DNA of 64,000 nt from Pyrrhosoma nymphula (taxonomy: Eukaryota; Arthropoda; Insecta; Odonata; Coenagrionidae): NCBI GenBank assembly GCA_963573305.1, contig OY754329.1, positions 80,438,576 through 80,502,575 on the forward strand, written 5' to 3'. The notes beneath the pieces are model-generated. The model did no database searches, was not told the origin of the DNA, and saw only the letters and a program-made list of their open reading frames with translations. Below are positions 34,831-44,569 of the stretch, piece after piece. The translations under genes and the position numbers were made by a program. Positions within the stretch are counted from its first letter, which is position 1. Each line of letters opens with the position of its first letter.

Positions 34831-34908
34831 TTGAAACACATCCTTCACCACCATATACCACTACCAGCTGGTATAAGTGGTATATGGTGGTTAAGGATGT
34901 GTTTTCAA
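34831..34908. repeat. Near-perfect 32-bp inverted repeat (snapback)
   Basis: The left arm 34831-34862 and right arm 34876-34908 match with one substitution and one extra T. Key motifs are AACACATCCTTCACCACC and CATATACCACT. The short centre itself contains ACCAGCTGGT, a perfect palindrome. Unlike a normal MITE, there is essentially no interior. Confidence 0.9.
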
Positions 34909-35711
34909 ATGATTTTCAATGGCATAAGTCTTCACGCTCGCAATATGTACAGGGTTGGTGAAATCCTGTTCCCCAAAGAGGGTACAGTGAGAAGCAACCA
35001 TGCAATATATTGCCAAGGAATCGACAGAGACCGAGCATACATATTCCAGAGAAATCCTTGAATTGTTATAAATAGACACAAGTGCTCGAAGAGCAACTCT
35101 TATATAAAGCTGTAGGTTACAAAATAGCCATGGAAATAAAATAAGATGCATGACTTATAAACTGGAATGATATATCTGCCAGCATGGGAGAGGCCAGCCA
35201 ATGGCAGGGGTTGATTCGGGTTGTAGTTTTTTGGATTGGTGCTTTTCGGGGGCCTGAGGGGTACACCTTATGTCCCTGTTTTATCATTTTCATTCACGAT
35301 TATTATCATTTTTCAAAGAATTATGAAGGGGACAAGCACGTCCCCCCCTCCCACCCTAGATCCACCCGTGGCTGAAGGCATGGAAGAGCTCTCTCAAAAG
35401 ACTAGCTCCCAAAATAATTCCGAGGCCTGTGAAAAGTTGGTAATGGGCTCGGCCAAATGCACATTGCTGGCTCTTATAAGATATCCCTAACTGCTTTCAA
35501 TATATTTCAACATAAAGTCCTCCCTCCATTTTCTTCATCAATGCCAGGGGAAATACCCCCTCCTCCCTGTGACAAAGTTGGTTGAGGCCTGAGAGTTTAC
35601 GATGAGTAAATGGACAAAATGGTATCAAGCTGAGAGAAGTGCACCTCTTTTTATTTCTGAAAACCGATTTGAGATCTCTTTGAATTTGTTTGGCCACAGA
35701 AGAACACCGAT

Positions 35712-35740
35712 GGCATAGAGTAGTATACTTACTCTATGCC
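35712..35740. repeat. Perfect 11-bp hairpin
   Basis: GGCATAGAGTA (35712-35722) and TACTCTATGCC (35730-35740) surround GTATACT. The complementarity extends weakly outward (CGAT.. on the left, ..CGATGG on the right). Confidence 0.85.
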
Positions 35741-36189
35741 GATGGTCATGACTTTTTTCGTGTCGCCAGAATAACACCTTTCACCATCACTTCTCCTGCC
35801 CTGACTTTGCGATTACCTTCGTGGATCACATGCTGCAAGACGAAATAAACTTAATGACTGACTGTGGCCTGGAATTGAGGATACCAGAGAAAAGCTAGTC
35901 ATAAATTCATGTTTCTAAATGCCCTCTACATTCTGCTAGTTTTCAAACTTAAATGATCAATATGCTCAGCAAATAAAATCAACTGTGAGTTGGTTTGGTC
36001 AATGTAATTTCTTTCATAATAAATGTTTTAGGTAAAATAGATGAATGGCACAAATTCATATTCTTCCAGAGTAGGGTTTTCCAGTCCTGGTTTATAAGAA
36101 AAAGGTGCACGTTCCTTAGTTGAGATGTACAGCTGCATCTCATATGAGATGTGATTAAAAAATAATGTTTTTTTACTAATTTTTGCTTT

Positions 36190-36670
36190 TCTTAAAAAAT
36201 AGTTATTTATTAATCAATATCAATTTTGTCCCCTTCAAATTAATCCCCCTTAGATATAACACACTTGTGCCAGGGGTTTTTCCAATCTTGGAAGCACTTC
36301 CGGAACTCACTTTTTGGTATAGAGTTCATAGCTCCATCAGCGATTCTGTTTTTATCTCATCAATGGTGGAAAAACATCGTCCTTTCATGGTTCTCTTCAG
36401 CCTCAGGAATAGAAAGAAGTCACAGGGGGCCATGTCCGGCGAATATGGTGGCTGAGGTAAAATAACACTTTGTTTTTTTACCAAAAAATTACGAATAAGC
36501 AGTGAGGTGTGAATGGGAGCATTATCATGGTGAAATTTCCACGAGTTGTTTAGCCACAATGTTGGGCGTTTTCGTCAGATTGCTTCACGCAAACTACACA
36601 TAACTTCCAGGTAGGATTCCTTATTTACCATACGACCATATGGCAGATAAATACAATTATTGAAAATCAG
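36190..36670 (-). pseudogene. Mariner transposase C-terminal half
   Basis: On the minus strand: MVNKESYLEVMCSLREAI, a stop, RKRPTLWLNNSWKFHHDNAP, then IHTSLLIRNFLVKKQSVILP, QPPYSPDMAPCDFFLFLRLK and RTMKGRCFSTIDEIKT. After a frameshift the reading reaches FRKCFQDWKNPWHKCV. The second and third catalytic aspartates of the mariner D,D34D triad are present (HHDNAP and YSPDMAPCDFF). The first aspartate and the DNA-binding half are missing. At least one stop and a frameshift make it inactive. Mariner transposases are about 345 residues; about 150 are left. No terminal repeat was identified. Confidence 0.9.
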
Positions 36671-36679
36671 AATCATAAA

Positions 36680-37737
36680 GCCTGCGAAATTTAAAAATTC
36701 CCGTTACATTTTGATCACACCTCGTACTCACTTTAACATTAGACATTTAAAGCTAAAAATTAAGGACTTAATTAGCTTACACATACAGGTGTTCCAGGTT
36801 GTCCTCCATGTTTATCCAACATGCTGGGATGACAGTTTTGCCGGTGTTGCATTAGCTTCTTGCCTGTACACACAGAACACACATCAGTAGTGCAAAGCTG
36901 CAGCACTGCAGCCACTTCGAATGTGCTTCTGATGCATGCATGACACCCCCCAATTTCCATTTTTGCCATGTCAGAGGCAGAGCTTCAGAAGCACTCCAGT
37001 AGTGTTCCTGGCACTCAGATGCAGCCACTAAGTTGGATGGTTAGCCCTATACCCATAATGGAACCAGGAAATATGCCAGAACGGCAACATGCTGCATTCA
37101 TCATGCTGATAACTTCTTAGTAGACTGAAAAAAGTATCACAATATTTATTACCAAGCCTATGTGTATGTATACATGATTCCTTGATGGAAAAAGATCATC
37201 ACGTCTGTGGTGGTGGACATTTCCTTATTCACCAGGGTGGTGGACATTTCATGATAATTACCACAACTACCATTAGCATCTCATATGTGTTCCTCTCAAA
37301 TTAAGAATATCATCATTCTTGTCAATAAGATAGACATGCTCTCACGGATTACTCACAATATGCCTAATTCAGGGCATCCCTAGGGTTTTGCTATGTACTT
37401 CATTGCTGCATATATCGAGAGCCAAAGCCATATACTCTTTAATGCTCATCATGAATTCTACAATGACATAAACTGTGCCTTGTGGTAATATTGTTGTTTC
37501 TCAACTAATTGCATGAAGTTAAACTATCCATTACTATACCTGCAGTTGGCACAGAAACCATTTATAGGTCCAATAAATCGATTGTGACAATACTTCGTGG
37601 GAATTGAAGATAGAATTCATTACGACAAAAAAACAGTACAATTGTTTACAATTTGCAATGGTTTGTACAAGCTTAAGCTTAGAAATCACCAAATATTGAC
37701 TCTCATCTGAGTGTACAATTCTTAATGACTTAACTGA
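36680..37737. other. Intergenic DNA, nothing recognised
   Basis: Short frames only. TGCAGCACTGCAGCCAC near 36899 is a small palindromic patch. No repeat family or gene was identified. Confidence 0.6.
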
Positions 37738-38280
37738 TTTCAAATGCTCCTCTCTTTTGTCCACCATTTTAAAATCTGACTTCTTTGTTACTAACCCACC
37801 CTTCCCTTGTCTTTCACCATCACTTGATCTTGCTCCCGCTACCTCCCTCACGTAACTCAGTTCTCTCTCCCAACCGTCAAAACCGACTCCCTCCTTCCTC
37901 TTTCGTCTGAAGTGTACCACTTTAAATGCTTGATTGTAACATTTTAATGCTCCTCCTCTTTGTATACCGTTAACATTTCTGACTTATTTGTTTACTCACC
38001 CGCCCCTCCCTTGCATTTCACCACCATAACCTTTTTCCTGTTCCCTCTCCCTCATAACTAAATCTCCTCCCCGACCTGTACTCCTTTCTACCAACCGTCA
38101 ACTGACTCCCTCCATTTTTTTCGCCTGAGAGTACCTACTATTTCAGATGTCTCGATGGATTTCAAATGTTCCAATCATGTTGTCTACTGTTGATAAATGT
38201 GATTGCTTTGCTACAATCCCACCCCTCCCTTGTATTTTACCACCACCCGACCTTATTCCTGCCCACCCTCCCCCTAGCAG
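37738..38280. repeat. Pyrimidine-rich diverged tandem array, ~205-217 bp period
   Basis: Three units start near 37738, 37942 and 38159. Each has TTTCAAATG(C/T)TCC or a variant, then CTGACTT.TTTG, ACCC.CCCTCCCTTG and TTTCACCAC motifs, then CTGTTCC/CTGCCC. Units 1 and 2 continue with ACCGTC..ACTGACTCCCTCC. Identity is perhaps 65-75 percent by eye. Strong C/T bias on the plus strand. It is followed by GATGTCGAAACCGGTCGACA (about 38321), a motif seen in insect repeats. Confidence 0.65.
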
Positions 38281-38644
38281 GAGCAAAATTTTCTTCTGTT
38301 TGTCTTGTAAATGATGCTTTAGATGTCGAAACCGGTCGACAGCATTAAAATAAATAGTGGAATTAGTACTGTGTTTTTGTCATAATGATTTCCACTTATA
38401 GGTCATCTGAGACATCAACGTTGGTCAGCACCATCCCTTATTCAACTGCACAAACCATTCCATTCAGTTTAGGTGCGGAATACATCATCAACTGAATATG
38501 TAGCTTCTTACATGAGTGGTTTGCCCTATGGATATTTTTTTTTATTTGACAAATTTTGAAAATTGAAACACACCGATAAATACGGAGGCTCATATATACA
38601 TATATGGCTATACTTATATACATATATGACATACTATGGCTATA

Positions 38645-38694
38645 CTATAGAGGCTCATATGTATATACATATATGTATATATGAGCCTCTATAG
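38645..38694. repeat. AT-rich snapback next to the LINE 3' end
   Basis: CTATAGAGGCTCATAT (38645-38660) is the exact reverse complement of 38679-38694, around a TATATACATATATG core. A third arm copy, GAGGCTCATATATACATATA, lies at about 38585-38604. It abuts the 3' end of the minus-strand LINE remnant. Confidence 0.85.
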
Positions 38695-38699
38695 AATAG

Positions 38700-40023
38700 C
38701 ATGTTCCATTCTTAGAATTTCATTTTGTACTCATTTTCTTCTTTCTCAAATCCCCGTTTGCTGTTAGGCATCCCCTCAGCCACTTTCTAAATTCAGTTCT
38801 GTTCTGAGCGAGACACTTCACTTCATTCATGCTCTTCCATGCCTGGCTGCCAATCTCTCCACATATTCTCACCATTCCAGCCTTGGTCCTCCTCTTCCTC
38901 GCCTTCCTTCCGGTCTTGCCTTCATCACTTTTCTTGGCTTCCTTTATTCATTCATCCTAACCACATGTCCATACCACCGTAAAGTTTTTCTTTCCATGGA
39001 CTCTACTATCGGGTCTTGCTGGAATTGGGCTCTGGTTGTAGTATTTCTCACTCGATTGCATCTAGTGCATCCTACTGCTCATGTTAAGTATCTCATCTCA
39101 CAGCTTTGGAATCTATTCGTGTGCTTGTCTAGTAGGGTTAGGCTCTCTGTTCCGTACAGCAATACTGGCTGGACAATGGTTTTGTACACCTATATCCTTT
39201 TCTTCTCTGATATTTCCCTCTTGCCCACAATTGATCTCCTAAACTGATAATACACCTGGTTTGCTTTATGGATTCTGTGGCTCACTTCAGAGTCTGGCCT
39301 TCCATCACTAGTAATTTGTGCCCCCAGGTATTCAAACCTGTCAACCTGTTATAGTTCTTGCTCTTCCCATGTTATATTCCCTGCACCTCATTTTTTGACA
39401 CTGCCATAACCTTAAGCAATTGCTTTTCCCTACATTCATTCTCATTCCATGGTATCTAATTGCATTTGCCTATTGTTGTGGATTGAGTGGAATGATATAA
39501 GTGCGTGGTTATCTTTAACAGCTGCATTGACAAGAATCACAGATATGCTCGCACATGTGCCAGGGATGCGTCCGACATCCCGGAAAGTATAATGTCATCT
39601 CGTGTGTCATCCTAGAAGAGGGCGCCACTGTGACGGTGAACAAATGAAGTGCGAAATGCACTTCCACTAAATACAAGCAGATGCACAAATATTTGTCATC
39701 TCACGCATACATATCAGCTATTCTTCCACTGCTGTTTGCAATTCTCTCTTATTCTTAGCAATCAATACAATGTCATCTGCATATACCAGTTACTGAAAAT
39801 ATACAGGCCTTGACCTATAATTTCCTACCTTGCACCTTGGTGTTCTTCTTTTGCATTGTTTATGTATCTGGCCCACCAAAATGATGAATAGTAGAGGACT
39901 AAGGCTGTTTCCTTGTTTGATATCTTTCCTCATAGCAAACTCTGTCAAGGTTTTCCCAGCTATTCCTACCGCTCCTTTCACATTAACGTATTGTAACAGG
40001 TCCCGTTTGGATGTTACATAAGG
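38700..40023 (-). pseudogene. LINE reverse transcriptase remnant (palm and 3' end)
   Basis: On the minus strand from about 40023: NVKGAVGIAGKTLTEFAMRK, IKQGNSLSPLLFIILV (RT motif with Q-G-x-x-L-S-P), then LVYADDIVLIAKNKRELQTA. The YADD catalytic motif is at 39783-39772. The frame is then broken by about 230 bp of unrelated sequence (about 39486-39716). It resumes with YHGMRMNVGKSN and many stops, and reaches YGHVVRMNE and the 3'-terminal CLAQNRTEFRKWL. It has the order and motifs of RTE-like non-LTR retrotransposons. It is probably the 3' half of the element whose 5' half is at 44.6-46.8 kb. Inactive. Confidence 0.8.
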
Positions 40024-40640
40024 AGGTGAATTGAGCGGGGTTCGCCAAGGGCTAAGGGGAGACTAATTATTTTTTTCTCTGTATTCTTGAGTGGATGTGT
40101 ACGTCGCCAGTGTGTGGAGGTGACCTTGCGTGAGTGAGCGAGTGAATGAGTAATGTGGTTTCTCCTCTCCCCCCCCTCCCCCCCATTTTTCTTTTTTTAG
40201 TCAAAGTGAACCTCTCTCTCTCTCCTGGGCCAATGATTTGACCCAATAGGCAATTTCACCCCCTCCCCTTCAGGCACCGCCTTTTCGAAGGCACCTTATG
40301 TGCCGGGCGGGGAGGATTGCGTGTGGTTATGATGTCAAGAGCTATGCCGGTGGTAGTTTAACTACTGGTAGGGCCTCTGTTGCCGGACAGGTCTTGACTG
40401 AACCGCCAGACATAGTGTGCCTCACAACAATAGGGCAAAGGGGGCTCTTACGCGCTGAGAAGCAAACCTCTTTAGGGGAGTAAACCCTGAACACAAATCC
40501 CGGTCCTCCAGGATGGGAGTAAGGCGTGGGGCTAGCAACTCTACCCTGTAAAAACTATATATGCTATGAAACCTCTAATTATGCCTCAAATGAATCATGA
40601 TGGATCATTAAGATGTTGACCTGGCAAACGGACACAGACA

Positions 40641-41392
40641 ATGAGTATACGGAAACTAGCGACTTGGAATGTAAGAACCATGCTAAAACCAGGAAAGATG
40701 AATGAAATTTACAATGAAATGTTTGAATACGGTTTGGATATAATAGCTCTCCAAGAAGTGAGATGGGTAGGATCTGACAGAATTGACAAGAAAGATTTTA
40801 CAGTGGTGTATAGTGGTCCCAGCCATAGAACTGGGTTATATGGAACTGGCTTCATGATCAACTCTAGTATCAGGAATAGTGTGATTAAATTTGATCCATT
40901 AGGGGAGAGACTATGCAAGCTAACATTAAAAGGAAGATTTCGAAATATTGACATCATATCAGCACTTGCCCCAACAGAGGACAGTTCAGAACAAGAGAAG
41001 CAAGCATTCTATGATAACTTGGAAAAGGAATGCGAGAAAATATCAAAATATCATGCCCTTCTCATTCTTGGAGACTTCAATGCAAAAATTGGCAAGGAAG
41101 ATTTTTTACACAATATATAGCTGGAAAGTACTACTTGCATGATGAAACAAGTGAAAACAGAAGACTACTCTGCCAGTTAGCTTTGTCACGCAACCTAATA
41201 ATTAAAACACATGTTTTGAACATAAACGTATTCATAAAGGTACCTGGAAAATGCCAGGAACTGGAATTGTGAACCAAATAGATCATGTGCTTGTTTCTAG
41301 GAGGCATTCAACCTCCATATTTGATGTAAGATCGGCATGGGGACCAAACTGTGACTCTGATCACTACTTAGTGAAAGTAAATTTTAGAGAAT
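40641..41392 (+). pseudogene. LINE apurinic-like endonuclease region
   Basis: ATG at 40641 opens MSIRKLATWNVRTMLKPGKM. It carries the APE-type endonuclease motifs in order: ATWNVRTM (metal-binding Asn), LQEVRW (catalytic Glu), LILGDFNAKIG (Asp and Asn) and, after breaks, GPNCDSDHYLVKV (the SDH motif). The reading frame is lost at a T-run near 41095-41105, again near 41240, and at an in-frame stop near 41391. This enzyme would nick target DNA to prime reverse transcription. All recognised catalytic motifs survive as residues, but the protein could not be made intact. Confidence 0.9.
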
Positions 41393-41589
41393 GACTGGCT
41401 GCCTTGGAGAAAGCCAATGGCCCTAGAAGACAGAAATGGAACTTCAACATTTTAAGGGATCCTGTGCAAGCCGCTAAATACAAAGAAGATTTAAGTAGAA
41501 AGTTAGCTGGGAATGTGGAGGGAGAGAGAGAGGAATATCCTGTTGAAAAGCAATGGATAAGAATTTTAAAAAACTCTCTTATCAACAGC

Positions 41590-43500
41590 AAATGATACAA
41601 TTGGCAAAGTTAAACTAGAAAGGAATGCAGAATGGTTCGATGGTGAATGTAAAGCTGCAATAGACGAGAAAAATAAGAACAGATACATTATGCTTCAAAG
41701 GGAGACTAGACTAACGAGAGAAAAATATCGACAGAGCAGGAAAAAAGCTGATAAAATACTGAAAAGAAAGAAAAAGGAGCATTTGAAAAACATGGTAGAA
41801 ACTGTAGAGCAGCTCAGCAAAGAAAATGAAAGCAAGAAGTTCTATCAAGCAGTAAAACACATGAGCAAAGGATATCACCCAAAACTAAACTCATGTAAGA
41901 ACAAAAATGGCGAAGTCATAGGGGAGGAGTATCAGATAATAGAAAGATGGGCAGAATACTTCAATGAACTGCTTAGTAAGGATCAAGTATCCTCAGAGAT
42001 TGAAGAGCACCCACTAGTACATAGTGTAGAGCAGGATGTACCCATCCCATCTATTGAGGAGGTAACTGAAAGTGTGAAAAGGCAAAGAAATGACAGGGCA
42101 CCAGGAGAAGATGGTATATCAGCAGAATTGATAAAAAATGGAGGCCCAGAACTAATGGGAGCACTACGCCAACTGGTCTGTAGTATTTGGAAATCAGAGG
42201 AACTTCCAGAAAAGTGGAGAACTGGATTGATTTGCCCAATATTTAAGAAAGGTGATATGTTGGATTGCAATAACTATAGAGGCATTATGTTACTGATTGT
42301 AGCATATAAAATCTTCACTAGTATTCTCATGAAACGAATAATGATCTATGCCGAAGACATTCTAGAAGAATATCAGTGTGGCTTTAGATGTGGAAGAAGC
42401 ACCATTGATCAGATATTTGCAGTGAGACAAACAATGGAGAAGTGCTACGAATACAACATTGATTTCCATATACTCTTCATTGACTTTCGTCAAGCTTTTG
42501 ACAGTGTGAATAGGAGAAAAATGATCCATGCTCTGAAAGGTTATGGTATTCCACAAAAACTGGTTAATTTGGTTTAGATAACACTGAAGGAATCCCAATG
42601 TAAAGCCATTTGTTTTGGGTAGAACAAGCAGTGCTTTTGAAGTGACCTCAGGGGTAAGACAAGGAGGTACTCTCTCAGCTGTGCTATTTAACTTGGTTTT
42701 GCTCAAGACAATGAAAGAATTAAAATTAAGGGGAACTATTGTTTATAAATCCAAACAAGGTTTTGCATATGCTGATGACATAGCTCTGATAGCAAGAAGT
42801 GTGAAGGATCTTAAAGAAATGTTTGCTATCATTGAAGATACTGGGAAAAGAATGGGCCTCAATGTAAATGAAGGTAAGACAAAATATTTGAAAATGTCTT
42901 CTTCACACGACAAACGAGAGCTACAAAATCTAATTATTGGGAATTACAATTTTGAGGGTATCAGAAAATTTACCTGCCTTGGAGTAATATTAAATAATGA
43001 AAATAAGATCTCTGAGGAGATAAACCAAAGGGTAATGCAAGGTTACAAGGTCTATTTTGCAAATTTACCCCTCCTGAAATCAACTCTTCTGCCCAGGAAA
43101 ACTAAATTGAAAATTTATAAAACATTGATAAGACCAGTAATTACATATGGAGCTGAGACATGGGTCCTATCCAAACAAGATGAAGAAACATTAAGAAGAT
43201 TTGAAAGGAAAATAATAAGAAGAATCTATGGCCCAGTAAAAGAAGGAGAAACGTGGAGAATAAGAATGAACTTTGAAATAAATGAAATATTGGAAGAGAA
43301 GGATATAGTTAGGTTCTCAAAGTCATTGCGACTGTCATGGTTGGGCCATGTTGAAAGGATGGAAGAGTATAGAATGCCCAAATTGTTAATGAATAGCAAT
43401 ATGGGAGTAGGAGGAGAGGAAGACCATGCAAAAGATGGCTGCAAAATGTTGAAGAGGACCTGAAGACAATGGGGATTGGAAGATGGAGAGAGAAAGCAAG
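41590..43500 (+). pseudogene. LINE reverse transcriptase region
   Basis: After a frameshift near 41590, a lysine-rich linker (about 41690-41880) leads into the RT. Motifs in order: NDRAPGEDGISAELIKNGG, WRTGLICPIFKKGD, CNNYRGIMLL, YQCGFRCGRSTIDQIFAVRQ, FIDFRQAFDSVNR (motif A Asp), SGVRQGGTLSAVLF and FAYADDIALIA (catalytic YADD). Downstream are LGVILNNENKIS, ITYGAETW and WLGHVERM, typical of RTE-type C-termini. A TAG near 42575 and a frameshift near 42625 split fingers from palm, and a third break occurs near 43460. No RNase H domain is seen, consistent with RTE. Confidence 0.92.
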
Positions 43501-44569
43501 AAGGAGAGCCCAAATGGGGGCATATAACTGAGGAAGCCAAGGCCCACACCGGGCTGTAGAGCTGAGGATGATGATGATGAGGCGATTTCACCCCCTATCA
43601 GTGAATAAGAAGTGTTCCCATTTCCCCTCCCCCATCTCCCCGGCCAGATATATAAGGACGTGTGCGAGACGGAAGCGGAAGATGATCTTTGGTGGCTCGC
43701 ACTGTGAGAGGTGGCGACCAAGGGCTTAGGAGACAAAGTCGCGAGAGGCAGGCCGATCCCAAAAGCAAGAGACGGAGAGAGCAAGGTGAAAGCAGAAACT
43801 GTTTTTTGGGCCATCGATGCTTTGGAGGAGTGGACGCCCAAAATTCTCTGCCGTTGTGGGAAGTTGCAACCCCCCCCCCACGAAAGTGCTGTCCCGGCCA
43901 CCCATCTTTGCCTGAGCCACCTCCGGCAGTCTCACCATCCCAGCAAAGGCACCTTCAGAGAGGAGACGACGACATCTTTAATCGGACTGTTAAGTACTGT
44001 ATCCTGGCCATCAACCCCCCCCTTTTTTCCCAAGTGACAAGATGCATCAGTGAAAGGAGAGAGTCGTATCACTTTGCTGCATTATTTCATTCCCATTTCC
44101 TTTTCCCCAAGACGTGTGAGTGCATGCGTGTTTGTGAAATTTGTGTGCGTTCGTTTAGTTTTAAGACATAATTTCAAAGGGACGTAATTTTTTTTACCTG
44201 GGGAAAGTTTCCATTCCATTGTTAAAAAGGGAAGTTTTTTTTCTCTCATTTTTTTTTTCTTCCGTAACTCCCCAGTGCCATACTGTAAAATTGTATATTT
44301 CCATGTTTGTTTTTTCATGTTCTTGATTAAACCGTTATGCAAATCTAAATGCTGTGTAAAGGCTCTTCTTACCTGATGCAATCCGACTCTCAAATCGCCC
44401 CCGCACCACCCCTTCCCTCCTCCCTTCCATTCCCCTTATCTCCCAGGCACGTGGGATTTTTCATTCCCCACTCCATTACACCCCCCGACCCATGCACTTC
44501 AAACCCTCCCAATTCAAATTCCCCCTGATTGTGGTCATCCGTCAAGGCGGGAGCCTACAGTAAAGACTT

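Larger units (their letters stand above)
33600..36180. other. Intergenic DNA, no gene recognised
   Basis: Open frames up to 115 codons (for example 34228-34575) show no recognisable domain. Their composition follows a locally GC-rich, repeat-like stretch (34430-34600), and they are treated as chance. Two palindromes (34831-34908 and 35712-35740) are listed separately. Confidence 0.5.
40265..43581 (+). mobile_element. RTE-type LINE, near full length, with 15-bp target duplication
   Basis: The flanks GCAATTTCACCCCCT (40250-40264) and GCGATTTCACCCCCT (43582-43596) differ at one position and are read as the target-site duplication. The 3.3-kb length, the apurinic-endonuclease-then-RT order and the GATGATGATGA 3' tail (about 43566-43580) all suit the RTE clade. 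The 5' end begins CCCCTTCAGGCACCGCC. It is inserted in opposite orientation between two parts of an older LINE. Both enzymatic regions are broken. Confidence 0.88.
40024..44565. other. Segment separating the two halves of the old LINE
   Basis: Apart from the RTE element, this interval consists of 40024-40249 and 43597-44565, about 1.2 kb if rejoined. It has C-runs, a TATA-like box (AGATATATAAGGACG at about 43645), G/A-rich sequence downstream of it and no coding similarity. It may be a solo LTR or other insertion that split the older LINE. TGTTACATAAGG near 40011 and GGAGCCTACA near 44553 are possible TG..CA ends, but no target duplication could be confirmed. Confidence 0.35.

Noticed and set aside
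43386..44171. Frames of 108-171 codons on both strands downstream of the RTE element
   Set aside because: They span the LINE tail and the TATA-containing segment without any domain, and are overlapping and composition-driven.
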